The notes below the pieces were generated by a model that was not told the DNA's origin, searched no databases, and saw only the letters and a list, made by a program, of their open reading frames with translations. Of a stretch of 64,000 bases of DNA, positions 26,646 to 34,883 are shown piece after piece. Each line of letters begins with the position of its first letter. Within the stretch, counting starts at the first letter, position 1. Made by a program: the position numbers and the translations under genes. The stretch lies in assembly GCA_002840435.1 (NCBI GenBank), contig PHAT01000003.1, positions 124,001 to 188,000 on the forward strand. The letters are read 5' to 3'. Source of the stretch: Deltaproteobacteria bacterium HGW-Deltaproteobacteria-6 (GTDB lineage Bacteria > Desulfobacterota > Syntrophia > Syntrophales > Smithellaceae).

Positions 26646-27446
26646 TTAATAGGTATAGGTAATGGCCGATCCGACGGAGAACCGGTCTGTGTACTGCCCT
26701 TCGATATTCAAACGAAATCCTCTGGTCAGCGGGATATCGACGCCGCAGAATCCTCCTGCGATGGATTTGTTCTTCCATAAAACGTCCTGATTTCCGGATT
26801 GAATCCCCGGAATAGCGGAGGAAAGAGTCGCGTCCGCCCGGGCATAATAAACATAGGGCCCCGCATATAGTTTTATGCCGTAGGGAACGGTGGCCTGAAG
26901 GCCGAGGCCGAAATTGACATCCCAGAAATTTTTAATATTCAAATCGGCGACAAAAGGCACTGCGTTGCGCACGCCCACAAACTCATCCGTATAGCTGCTG
27001 AAGTGGTAGCTTCCCTGAATGAAGGCGCCGATGCCGAAAATGCCGTTGAACGGATAAAACCCCTTGGCCCCCAGCGTCCCGAACAATTTCCAGTTCTCTT
27101 CAAAATTATTTTTGTAAGTCGCAGTCGAAGCGTCGGTTGACGTGAAAGCGTCAAACATTTTCAGATCGGATAGTCCGATGCGCCCGTAAATTTCCCACCG
27201 GTCGGCAGAGCCGTAAGCGGCCTGGGAATAAATTTGATTCTGCCTGACGACATGCTCCGTATCACCCTTGAAGGTATCTTCATGATACCGGTAACCGACA
27301 GCCGTATTCAAACCGCCGGCTTCTTTGGAAATGGTTTGCGGCGGACCAAACAGTCCGCCGGCCATGGCAACCGGGTTCACGGTCAGAATCAATAATGCCG
27401 ATATGGCAATCAGGATAAACTTCTTCGTAAGGATTACTCCTTTCAT
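26646..27446 (-). CDS. Outer-membrane beta-barrel protein
   Basis: A 266-residue exported protein with a signal peptide (residues 1-29, ending VAMAGG). The mature chain alternates polar and aromatic residues in strands (YRYHEDTF, WEIYGRIGL, WKLFGTLGAKGFYPF, IKLYAGPYVYYARAD) and ends in SAITYTY, a terminal aromatic typical of BAM substrates. About 12 strands seem likely. The ATG overlaps the mlaA stop (ATGA), so translation is coupled; it may act with MlaA or as a porin for it. No known family was identified with certainty. Confidence 0.75.
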   Translation of the reverse strand: MKGVILTKKFILIAISALLILTVNPVAMAGGLFGPPQTISKEAGGLNTAVGYRYHEDTFKGDTEHVVRQNQIYSQAAYGSADRWEIYGRIGLSDLKMFDAFTSTDASTATYKNNFEENWKLFGTLGAKGFYPFNGIFGIGAFIQGSYHFSSYTDEFVGVRNAVPFVADLNIKNFWDVNFGLGLQATVPYGIKLYAGPYVYYARADATLSSAIPGIQSGNQDVLWKNKSIAGGFCGVDIPLTRGFRLNIEGQYTDRFSVGSAITYTY

Positions 27447-28381
27447 TCCGGATTATTCTTGGGCTGAGGCGCATCCGCCGCCGGATGGCCGGCCTCCGAG
27501 TTTTTAAACAGGACAGACCTGGCCTGACGCGCTTTTACATCCTTCATGCGATACTGGATGTACGCATCGCGCATCGACACATAGGGATCGATGGCCGCCC
27601 CTTTGAGCGATTCATATTCTCCGATTCTGAGAGAGGTGTTATTGAGGGCCTCATAGGCAATGACTCCGGACGAGGCATACCAGGGTGTAATGTACGAGGG
27701 GGGATAAAGAAAATAATCACCGGCTATGGTTACCGAATCCCGCGGGCTGGACGGCCCCCAAAAGGGCCAGACAATGTAGAAGCCATGCCCCACACCGTAA
27801 ACGCCCAGGGTCTGCCCCAGATCGGTGTTTTGTTTCTGGAGATCCAGCTCCTTGCCGGCGGATGGATCCATGAGTCCGCCGATGCCCCACAGCGTATTGA
27901 TGGTAAAACGGCCTGCTTCCGTGGCGGCGCCGCTGAAATCAGCCTGGAGCAGACAACTGACAAAACGCGCCGGAAAGCCGAGATTGGAAAAGAAATTTTT
28001 TACGCTGACCCGCGCCGGCTCCGGAACAACCGCCTTGTAACCCTGAGCAACCGGCTTCACCAGCCAGAAGTACAACTTATCGTTGAAGTGGTACATGCCC
28101 CGGTTAAAGGGTTCCAGGGGATCGGCTATCGTTAATCTTTCTTCTTTAAAAGATTCATCGTCATATTCATCTTTGTATTCGTCTTTGTATTCATCGGTAA
28201 CGGCGGCACTCGGCAGTTTTGACGGTTGTGCCAAAGGCCCGCCCGCATCGGCCGTCAAAACCGTTTGAGGCGACGGGACATCCGCCGGCGCCTGCACCGG
28301 CACAGCTGCCCAGCAGGGGGCAAGGACGCATCCCGCGGACAACATAATAAAACCGATAATCAAAGACGGGTAAGTTTTCAT
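27443..28381 (-). CDS. mlaA: MlaA/VacJ-family outer-membrane lipoprotein
   Basis: Removes phospholipid from the outer leaflet and hands it to the Mla pathway. 312 residues with a lipobox LSAGC at residues 14-18. Residues about 80-260 carry MlaA signatures (PLEPFNRGMYHFNDKLYFWLVKPVAQGYK, FFSNLGFPARFVSCLLQADF, GRFTINTLWGIGGLMDPS, GPSSPRDSVTIAGDYFL; all read in parts). An acidic repeated stretch DEYKDEYKDEYDDE sits just before the domain (about 66-79) and is unusual. It follows mlaC by 18 bp. Confidence 0.92.
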   Translation of the reverse strand: MKTYPSLIIGFIMLSAGCVLAPCWAAVPVQAPADVPSPQTVLTADAGGPLAQPSKLPSAAVTDEYKDEYKDEYDDESFKEERLTIADPLEPFNRGMYHFNDKLYFWLVKPVAQGYKAVVPEPARVSVKNFFSNLGFPARFVSCLLQADFSGAATEAGRFTINTLWGIGGLMDPSAGKELDLQKQNTDLGQTLGVYGVGHGFYIVWPFWGPSSPRDSVTIAGDYFLYPPSYITPWYASSGVIAYEALNNTSLRIGEYESLKGAAIDPYVSMRDAYIQYRMKDVKARQARSVLFKNSEAGHPAADAPQPKNNPE

Positions 28382-28399
28382 AATCGGGGTCTATAATTC

Positions 28400-28993
28400 T
28401 CAGTGAGCTTTTACCTTCTTGCGCAAGGTCTCCAGCAGTTGTTCCGGCGTTCCGTTGGTCAGAATATCATTGAACTGGGTTCGATAGTTTTGAACCAGAC
28501 TTACATTCTCCACGACTACGTCATAAACTTTCCATTTGCCGTCCTTAAGGATCATTCGGTAGAAGATGGGAATTTCCTTGGAGGAGGTGATGATTTTCGA
28601 CTCCACCTCCGCCTTGTTTTCCGGGACCATGGTTTCTTTATAGAAAACGATTTTTTCATTGGAGTAATCCAGAATTTTATCGATATAAGCTTTTTCCAGA
28701 ACCTGCTCAAAGAGATTAACAAATTCCACGCGCTGCTGGGGGCTGAACTTGTTCCAGTTGCGCGTCAGCGTGCGTCTGGAAAATTCCATCTCGTCAAACA
28801 TGTCTCTGTAGATGACCCGGAGCTTTTCTTTCTTGATTTCCTTGGCTGCCGGCGGTTTCAGTTTGGGATCACGCAGCACGTCGAGGACTCTCTTGACGGT
28901 GGCGTCAACGGTAGCCATGGGCACACCGGCGTATGCCGGAACGGATATTACAAAAATGATCAATATTAATAACGCTGCGAAACGCTTTTTCAT
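28400..28993 (-). CDS. mlaC: MlaC-family periplasmic phospholipid-binding protein
   Basis: A 197-residue protein with a signal peptide (residues 1-22, ending PAYAG). The Ttg2D/MlaC pattern follows: TLTRNWNKFSPQQRVEFVNLFEQVLEKAYIDKI and MILKDGKWKVYDVVVENVSLVQNYRTQFNDIL (read in parts). It carries phospholipid between MlaA and the MlaFED complex. The gap to mlaD upstream is 19 bp and the gap to mlaA downstream is 18 bp. Confidence 0.92.
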   Translation of the reverse strand: MKKRFAALLILIIFVISVPAYAGVPMATVDATVKRVLDVLRDPKLKPPAAKEIKKEKLRVIYRDMFDEMEFSRRTLTRNWNKFSPQQRVEFVNLFEQVLEKAYIDKILDYSNEKIVFYKETMVPENKAEVESKIITSSKEIPIFYRMILKDGKWKVYDVVVENVSLVQNYRTQFNDILTNGTPEQLLETLRKKVKAH

Positions 28994-29012
28994 TATTCAG
29001 GCCTCCCGAAAC

Positions 29013-29498
29013 CTATTTCTTGCTGTCTTTTTTAACGTCTTTATTATCCTTTTTTACTTCGCCAAAAGCATACTTGCTGATGAGTTGTTCAATATCCACT
29101 GCCGCCTGCGTGTCGACAATGACGCCGTTGTTTTTCAGGAGATCACCTCCTCCACCCGGATCAATGTTGAGATACTTGTCTCCAATGAGTCCTTCTGTTT
29201 TGATCGAGGCGATGGCATCATCATAGACCTTGATGTCTTTTTTGATTCTCAGTTTCACGACGGCCTTCTGATTTTCCTGGTCCATGGTAATTTTTTCCAC
29301 GCGTCCGACATCAATCCCTAAAATATTGACCGGGCTGCCGATTCTCAGTCCGGTGACCGTGGTAAACTTGGCAACGAGTGAGTAGGAATTATCCCCCATA
29401 ATATCGACCTTGCCGAGCTTGACGGTCATATATCCGACACAGATCAGACCGAAAACAACAAAGATGCCGACGATTGTTTCCATGGTGTACTTTTTCAT
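29013..29498 (-). CDS. mlaD: MlaD-family MCE-domain protein
   Basis: A 161-residue protein with one N-terminal membrane anchor (METIVGIFVVFGLICVGYMTV, read in parts, residues 5-25) and an MCE domain (SYSLVAKFTTVTGLRIGSPVNILGIDVGRVEKI, about residues 36-70). The start at 29498 was chosen because GGAGG lies 9 bases upstream and because it gives an ATGA overlap with mlaF. A longer frame to 29522 is disfavoured. The hexameric MCE ring passes lipid between MlaC and the inner-membrane MlaFE core. The C-terminus is Lys/Asp-rich (KKDNKDVKKDSKK). Confidence 0.92.
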   Translation of the reverse strand: MKKYTMETIVGIFVVFGLICVGYMTVKLGKVDIMGDNSYSLVAKFTTVTGLRIGSPVNILGIDVGRVEKITMDQENQKAVVKLRIKKDIKVYDDAIASIKTEGLIGDKYLNIDPGGGGDLLKNNGVIVDTQAAVDIEQLISKYAFGEVKKDNKDVKKDSKK

Positions 29499-30748
29499 GT
29501 ATTCACTCCTCCGGCGGCGCAATGAAGCCGCCCGATTTCTTTTTGTTGAGATTTTGCCAGGGCAATCACCGACTCGATGTCGATTGCCGGTTGCCCCTCG
29601 GCAATTCCAGCCATGATCGTCAATTCCACCGACTCCCCCGAAGCCAGGTTGCAGGCCGAATCCTGAATGGCGGGAATGATTTTTTTATGAAAATCCACGA
29701 CGAAGTTTTCCATAATACTTTCCGCTTCGGCAATTTTTGAATAGGGAAGCATCGTAATAATTTCGTTGGTATTCCGGCGGGTGGAAAACCCGCCGATGGC
29801 GCCAAAGTGCTTATCGATATATAATCCTAAATTTCGCAAAGCTTCCTGCGCCGCGTCGTGTCCGACTTTCGTAATGATGGCGTTCAGCTCTTTCAGGCTG
29901 AAAACCACCAGGCTATATGCTTCTCCAACCTCGCGCCTTTTCAACTGAAGATGATTGAGCATGCCGAACTGACGTTTGGAGTAAAGACCGGTTAATTCTT
30001 TTTGCAGCGCTTCCAGACTGCTGATGACTTCATCCATAAACGGATGATCGAGATTTTCCAGTTCAGCCGGCGTCCCCTGAAAAACAATCCGGCGGTCATA
30101 AAGAGCCAGAATACGATTGGAAATGAAATAGACATCCGGAATTTCATGGCTGACGAGGATGGCGGTAAAATTAAATTTTCTCTGGTACTGGGCAATCATG
30201 CTCAAAATCGCATTTTTACGGACGGGATCCTGCCCGGTCGTCGGTTCATCAAAAAGGACGATTTGCGGATCGGTAATCAGCGCGCGGGCAAGCGCCGCCC
30301 TTTTTTGCATGCCTCCGGAAAGTTCCGACGGATATTTATGAATAGCCTCGGTCAGTTCCGTCTGCTCGATTCTGGCCATCACCCGGCGGTCGATTTCCGC
30401 TTTCTTCAAATGGGTGGTTTCCCGCAGGGGCAATGCGATGTTATCATAGACCGTGAGGGAATCAAAAAGGGCATTGCCCTGAAACATATAGCTGATCTGC
30501 GCAAAGGCTGCGGCGATCTCTGCTTTCTTCATCTCCGCAATCGGTTTGCCCCGGAAATATATGGCGCCTTCGTCAGGCTGGATCAGTCCGATGATGTGTT
30601 TGAGCATCACGCTTTTGCCCGATCCGGAAAGACCGATAATTGTTGTAATCTGCCCTTCGTAGATCTGCAAATTAACGCTTTCCAGCACGGTTTTTGCGCC
30701 GAAGCGTTTGGTTACATTTTTAAATTCAATCAGTGGCGTATCCATCAT
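29495..30748 (-). CDS. mlaF: MlaF-type ABC ATPase with C-terminal degenerate GGDEF-like domain
   Basis: A 417-residue fusion. Residues 1-250 are an ABC ATPase: Walker A GLSGSGKS (about 39-46), signature LSGGMQKR (about 145), Walker B VLFDEPTTGQD, and H-loop SHE. Residues about 262-410, absent from E. coli MlaF, look like a GGDEF-fold: YSLVVFSLKELNAI, VGHDAAQEALRNLGLYID, then IGGFSTRRNTNE where RYGGDEF is expected, and VELTIMAGIAEG. The GG[DE]EF residues are not kept, so cyclase activity is unlikely; a sensory or binding role is inferred. Spacing is 6 bp to mlaE, and the stop overlaps mlaD. Confidence 0.9.
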   Translation of the reverse strand: MMDTPLIEFKNVTKRFGAKTVLESVNLQIYEGQITTIIGLSGSGKSVMLKHIIGLIQPDEGAIYFRGKPIAEMKKAEIAAAFAQISYMFQGNALFDSLTVYDNIALPLRETTHLKKAEIDRRVMARIEQTELTEAIHKYPSELSGGMQKRAALARALITDPQIVLFDEPTTGQDPVRKNAILSMIAQYQRKFNFTAILVSHEIPDVYFISNRILALYDRRIVFQGTPAELENLDHPFMDEVISSLEALQKELTGLYSKRQFGMLNHLQLKRREVGEAYSLVVFSLKELNAIITKVGHDAAQEALRNLGLYIDKHFGAIGGFSTRRNTNEIITMLPYSKIAEAESIMENFVVDFHKKIIPAIQDSACNLASGESVELTIMAGIAEGQPAIDIESVIALAKSQQKEIGRLHCAAGGVNT

Positions 30749-30754
30749 GTCTCT

Positions 30755-31606
30755 CTATACCATCAGCGACGTCACGACGTAGTCCGAAACCAGAATCAGC
30801 ACACAGGACGTCACCACCGCCGACGTTGTCGCGAGGCCGACCGCCTGGGCGCCGTGGCCGTCTTTGCGCATATGCGCAAAATATCCCTGGTAACAACAAA
30901 CCGTGGCAACAATCACTGCAAAGACCAGCGATTTAACAAATCCGTTGGTGATGTCGCTCATGACCACGTAAGTCTGGATGCTATGCAGGTAAACGCCGCC
31001 ATTCAACCCCAGGAGCATAACGGTGGAAATATAGCCGCCGAAGATGCCGATAAGGTCAAATACAGCCGTCAATAGAGGAAAGCTGACGACCGCCGCGGCA
31101 ATTTTGGGGCTGATGAGATACCGGAGCGGATTGATCCGCATGGTATGCAGGGCATCTATCTGTTCGCTGATGCGCTGGATGCCGATCTCCGCTGTTATCG
31201 CCGATCCGGCCCGGGCCGTAATCATGATGGCGGTCAGTACCGGCCCTAGTTCCATAATCAACGAAAGCGATACCAGAGAACCAACCGCGCCTGACGCGCC
31301 GAATTTAAGCAGCGCGTGATAGGATTGCAGCCCCAGGACCATGCCGGTAAACAAACTCACCAGCATGATGATGGTGATGGATCTTGCTCCGATGTAATAG
31401 ATCTGCTCAACCGTTTTTGGCAGCTGTTTGCCATGGAAAATCTGCAAAAACGCCATAAAAAGAAAAATGGCGGCCGCTCCCATACGATCGACCCAAGCAA
31501 TGACCGTCCGGCCGATATAGGCGAATGGACGGAAAATGAACGTACCCGGTTCTTCTTTTGTTTCATTCTCAGATCCGCTCTGAATGTCCGCGGTGAGTGC
31601 CATCAA
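30755..31606 (-). CDS. mlaE: MlaE-family ABC transporter permease
   Basis: A 283-residue inner-membrane permease of the phospholipid ABC system. After a 40-residue acidic lead there are about five to six spans; the conserved MlaE blocks are TIIMLVSLFTGMVLGLQSY, ELGPVLTAIMITARAGSAITAEIG and EQIDALHTMRINPLRYLISPKIAA (read in parts). First gene of the minus-strand run mlaE-F-D-C-A. The start could be either of two adjacent ATGs (31606 or 31603). Confidence 0.92.
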   Translation of the reverse strand: MMALTADIQSGSENETKEEPGTFIFRPFAYIGRTVIAWVDRMGAAAIFLFMAFLQIFHGKQLPKTVEQIYYIGARSITIIMLVSLFTGMVLGLQSYHALLKFGASGAVGSLVSLSLIMELGPVLTAIMITARAGSAITAEIGIQRISEQIDALHTMRINPLRYLISPKIAAAVVSFPLLTAVFDLIGIFGGYISTVMLLGLNGGVYLHSIQTYVVMSDITNGFVKSLVFAVIVATVCCYQGYFAHMRKDGHGAQAVGLATTSAVVTSCVLILVSDYVVTSLMV

Positions 31607-31757
31607 CAGCTTCCTTTTGTTATGTATTTATTGGACAAGCATGAATACTAGCATTGGCAACTTCATTTGACAAGAACTTCCTTAAACCGGAAAATGCTGC
31701 GGGAAAGGACAAATATCCCATGTCAGTTCATACGGGGCACGATTGCTCATGCCGATA

Positions 31758-31786
31758 TTGACAGGGGGGGCCTGAATGACTATACT
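31758..31786 (+). promoter_or_regulatory. Sigma-70-type promoter of the HExxH/FmdB gene pair
   Basis: TTGACA at 31758-31763 and TATACT at 31781-31786 with a 17-base spacer containing seven G in a row. Transcription would begin near 31793, 29 bases before the ATG at 31822. Confidence 0.75.
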
Positions 31787-31821
31787 GCCTCATAATTCAT
31801 GAATGTTATCAGGGTGTTTTT

Positions 31822-32358
31822 ATGGTTCGTTATTTTGATCAGACGCAGATACCGGCGGCGGCCAGGGCATTTAACGATGCGGAAAAACTGGTTTCCCGCC
31901 ATTTTCGGATCAGCGAAAACGATCTGCGCAGAAACAAATATGACGTAAAAACACTTGCATTTCTAAAGCAGCATGAAGTAAAAGACGGCGCGTTTGCGCA
32001 TCTTTGCAAGTATTCCTATGAAAGGCCTTCCGATCTGAGGCCGGAAGACAAGGAAGGTTTTGATTTTTACCGGGTGTGCCTGCAGGATAATATCATTCTG
32101 GATGCGGTGGAACGGGCAAATTCATTTATAAAATTTACGCCTTTGATGCTGTACATTGCCGTTCATGAATTGATTCACGTGCTCCGGTTCGGAAACGGCG
32201 ATATGGACTTCGACGCGCCGCAGGAAGAAAAAGAACAGGAAGAAAAAATCGTTCACAACCTGACCAGGAGCGCTTTGCAGCCGGTTAGGCAGAATGATCT
32301 GGAAATCGTTCTGGACTGCTTTTCGAGTGAGTTTACGATCAGTGATTTATATAATTAA
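31822..32358 (+). CDS. Uncharacterised HExxH-motif protein
   Basis: A 178-residue soluble protein whose centre reads [28 protein letters not shown] near residues 114-118 is the zinc-peptidase signature, followed by an acidic Glu/Lys stretch ([11 protein letters not shown]) in which a further ligand could lie. No signal peptide. It could be a small cytoplasmic metallopeptidase or a metal-binding partner. It has its own strong promoter and shares a transcript with the FmdB zinc-ribbon gene 17 bp downstream. The family is not one I can name. Confidence 0.65.
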   Translation: MVRYFDQTQIPAAARAFNDAEKLVSRHFRISENDLRRNKYDVKTLAFLKQHEVKDGAFAHLCKYSYERPSDLRPEDKEGFDFYRVCLQDNIILDAVERANSFIKFTPLMLYIAVHELIHVLRFGNGDMDFDAPQEEKEQEEKIVHNLTRSALQPVRQNDLEIVLDCFSSEFTISDLYN

Positions 32359-32375
32359 TTTGGGAGGTTTTTACC

Positions 32376-32663
32376 ATGCCTATCTACGAATATAAGTGCA
32401 AAAAGTGTGGCAAACAATTTGAAGCGTTTCAGGGGATCACGGAACCCGATTTGAAAACATGCAAGTTCTGCAAGGGAAAAGTCCATAAAATGATGTCGCT
32501 GTCATCTTTCAGTTTGAAGGGCAGCGGATGGTATGCGACGGACTATGCGGGGAAAAAGCCCCAACTCGCTAAACCTAAAAAGGAAGAGACGACCACCAGC
32601 GAAAGTTCCTCAACGTCTTCCGATACTGCGGCAGCAGCAAGCACAGGCGGCAAAGAAGATTAA
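32376..32663 (+). CDS. FmdB-family zinc-ribbon protein
   Basis: A 95-residue protein with the FmdB/CxxC signature [19 protein letters not shown] ... [29 protein letters not shown] (read in parts): two CxxC knuckles at residues 8-11 and about 31-34 bind zinc. The C-terminal 30 residues are low-complexity Ser/Thr/Ala. GGGAGG precedes the ATG. Family members are thought to regulate or bind nucleic acid; no firm function. Confidence 0.85.
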   Translation: MPIYEYKCKKCGKQFEAFQGITEPDLKTCKFCKGKVHKMMSLSSFSLKGSGWYATDYAGKKPQLAKPKKEETTTSESSSTSSDTAAAASTGGKED

Positions 32664-32684
32664 TGAGACTCAGAATCAATTGAC

Positions 32685-32716
32685 AAAAAAGGCGGCATGA
32701 AAATGCCGCCTTTTTT
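32685..32716 (+). terminator. Bidirectional rho-independent terminator
   Basis: GGCGGCAT pairs with ATGCCGCC around GAAA, flanked by six A and six T. Being symmetric it can end both the plus-strand FmdB transcript and the minus-strand GalT-like transcript, whose stop is 28 bp away. Confidence 0.9.
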
Positions 32717-32743
32717 GTGAGTCAGAACGGATGGTCCCGATTG

Positions 32744-33784
32744 CTAGGCCTCCGTGAAATACGGCTGCAATTCCTTGCATAACTGTTCCGGCACCACGGG
32801 GCAGATGATTTCATTGTGCAGTTTTTCGAAGTAATTCAAGTCGCTGGTGCCCAGAGGGTTGATTTCAAAACGCGGCACGATTTTTCCCTGGACCCAGAAA
32901 TTTTTCTCCGGCGTCATGGTTGCGTAGAAAGACAGATTAAAACTCATAAAATTGTTGACATACAGATAATGAAAAATCCGGGACAGGCCTTGCAAAAGTT
33001 CATCAAAGTTAGCTTCCGTCAGATCGAAAAATGATGTCTTTTCCCTGAAATAAAAATCAATTTCTCCGGCCATGCCTTTGGGCGAAAAAGCGGTCAGCCA
33101 GGAAATGACGCCGGTTGTCGCAATAAAGCGCTCCCGGGCATCCTGCTCCGTCACCAGGATATTTCTCCACAGGTTGCCGCCGTCGGAGACGGCCGTGTAA
33201 TTTTGCGCGCTGGCCAGGAGCCGCTGCATGAAATTGGTCGGCTTTTTGCCCACAATCGTCTGCAGGTGAGGATGAATCAGGCCGCCCCCCGCGGGCGGCA
33301 TATAATTCCAGTTGATTGAACAGTATTGATAACCTTTCTGCAGTTCGGCAAGGCGGTAAAAATAATCGCGGCAGACGGCAAAGCCGTCGTGCATTTCATC
33401 CGCCGTCAACTGATCGAGCCCGGTAAAATGGCGTGATGAAAAAATGGCCACGGTGTTGGCAGCGTCATAGGGAAACGCGTTGGGAAATAAAAAAGCTTTT
33501 CCTCTTTTAAATTTACCTTCAGCGATAATGTCCGGCGTGAATTTCGGCGTCAGTTTGTCGAAGAGCTCCGGGCAAAACGGACAGATGGATTCAGGTGATT
33601 TTTCCACATAAGCGTCCGTGTCCGGTTTTTGCGCGAGGCGTATCCGGTAGGGAAGAATTCGACTGGCCACGCCGGTCGTTTCATCATAGCGTTCTTCTAT
33701 GGTAATATCTTTTGGTTCAAAGCCGTCAAAGGGATTCAGGTAGCGTCCGGTGGTAATCTCTTTTTGAAATCCGATGTTTTTCAT
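32744..33784 (-). CDS. GalT-like nucleotidyltransferase (HIT superfamily)
   Basis: A 346-residue protein. The zinc pair CPFC near residue 68 and the HIT catalytic block GGGLIHPHLQTIVGKKP near residues 165-181 (HPH then Gln) match galactose-1-phosphate uridylyltransferase-like enzymes, which swap a nucleotide between sugar phosphates. It diverges from canonical GalT in length and flanks, so another sugar or nucleotide substrate is possible. Start overlaps the DHH gene stop by 4 bp (ATGA). Operon order is selD, DHH phosphoesterase, this gene. Confidence 0.75.
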   Translation of the reverse strand: MKNIGFQKEITTGRYLNPFDGFEPKDITIEERYDETTGVASRILPYRIRLAQKPDTDAYVEKSPESICPFCPELFDKLTPKFTPDIIAEGKFKRGKAFLFPNAFPYDAANTVAIFSSRHFTGLDQLTADEMHDGFAVCRDYFYRLAELQKGYQYCSINWNYMPPAGGGLIHPHLQTIVGKKPTNFMQRLLASAQNYTAVSDGGNLWRNILVTEQDARERFIATTGVISWLTAFSPKGMAGEIDFYFREKTSFFDLTEANFDELLQGLSRIFHYLYVNNFMSFNLSFYATMTPEKNFWVQGKIVPRFEINPLGTSDLNYFEKLHNEIICPVVPEQLCKELQPYFTEA

Positions 33785-34869
33785 GTTTTTTCCGTCTCCG
33801 TTTCAGTCACCGGCGCGTTTATTTTTGCCGGATAGCCCCTCTTCAGGCATTGATCAAGAAAATTATCCACACGCTGCTGGGATAAATCCCCCTTCAATTC
33901 TGTTTTTAAAACATCCAGAGAGATTTCAATCCGGGCGGCGCTGCGATGACCGCCCCCCTGGCCGATCAGACCGCACGCGCTTTCAGCGATCGCACCGCAG
34001 TCCTGCCGGTAGCCGTCGCCCCGGAAAATAATAATCAGCTTATCGTTGACGATGCCCGCAACGACGACGTAATAGGTGCCGATCAGCCGCAAGTAGAAGT
34101 CCGCCACCTGCACGCAGACATCCGGACTTTCCACGTGCCCCAGAAAACCAACACGGCGGCCGCGGTAATGCTTCATGGAATGAAAGGCATGATCGAAATA
34201 TTTCAGATAGCTCATCGGCGTCTGATTGAGTTCGATGCGTTTGATCAGCCGCATATTGGCGCGCCGGGCATGATACATATAGGCCCGGATGTCTTCGGCC
34301 ACTGTTTCGCGATCGAAATTATCCGTATCGGTCTTGATGCCATACAGGAGCGCCGTGTGCAGATTGCGGGGAATGCGAATGCGGGCGCAAAGCAGATATT
34401 CGGTCAGAATCGTAGAGAGCGCACCGTACTGAGGGCGGATGTCCACAAGCTCCGCCTGCCAGTCGCCATGGCGGGGATGATGATCAAAGACAATGGCCGG
34501 TTTAATTGAGTGAAAAGTGTCGCCGAAAAAAGAAGGTTGGGCATCCACCAGCGCAATCAACCGGCAGGCGCTCACGTCCACCTGGCTCAATAATCGAATA
34601 TTGAGGCGCATCGCCTGGGCCAGTTCTCTGTTCTGCTGACGCCGAAAAGGCTCCGTTGCCGCAAAAACACACCTCGACAACCCTTTTTTGCGTGAAAGAA
34701 TTTCCCGAAGGGCCATGGCCGAGGCAATCGCATCCGGGTCCGGGCTGCCATGCATCAGCAGAAGCAGCGAATCATCAGGACGCGTAAGTTCCAGCAGCTT
34801 TTTTAAATTCTGCGGAGTCTCATTTTTTAAGGGCAATCGATTCAATCGTCGCGGTTCCTTTGCATTCAT
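33781..34869 (-). CDS. DHH/DHHA1-family phosphoesterase (NrnA-like)
   Basis: A 362-residue protein. LLMHGSPDPDAIASAMAL (motif I, about residues 36-53), IALVDAQPSF (motif II), AIVFDHHPRHGDW (the DHH signature, about 125-137) and GIKTDTDNFDRE are the metal-binding blocks, and GQGGGHRSAARIEI at the C-terminus is the DHHA1 motif. Such enzymes degrade nanoRNA, pAp or cyclic-dinucleotide products like pApA. The diadenylate cyclase in the same window makes the last plausible, though this is inference. It sits 14 bp after selD. Confidence 0.88.
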   Translation of the reverse strand: MNAKEPRRLNRLPLKNETPQNLKKLLELTRPDDSLLLLMHGSPDPDAIASAMALREILSRKKGLSRCVFAATEPFRRQQNRELAQAMRLNIRLLSQVDVSACRLIALVDAQPSFFGDTFHSIKPAIVFDHHPRHGDWQAELVDIRPQYGALSTILTEYLLCARIRIPRNLHTALLYGIKTDTDNFDRETVAEDIRAYMYHARRANMRLIKRIELNQTPMSYLKYFDHAFHSMKHYRGRRVGFLGHVESPDVCVQVADFYLRLIGTYYVVVAGIVNDKLIIIFRGDGYRQDCGAIAESACGLIGQGGGHRSAARIEISLDVLKTELKGDLSQQRVDNFLDQCLKRGYPAKINAPVTETETEKT

Positions 34870-34883
34870 CGCCTGCTGATGAT

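Noticed and set aside
30002-31075. 357-codon plus-strand open frame across mlaF and mlaE
   Set aside because: Antisense to two well-supported genes and crosses their boundary; composition follows the minus-strand codons.
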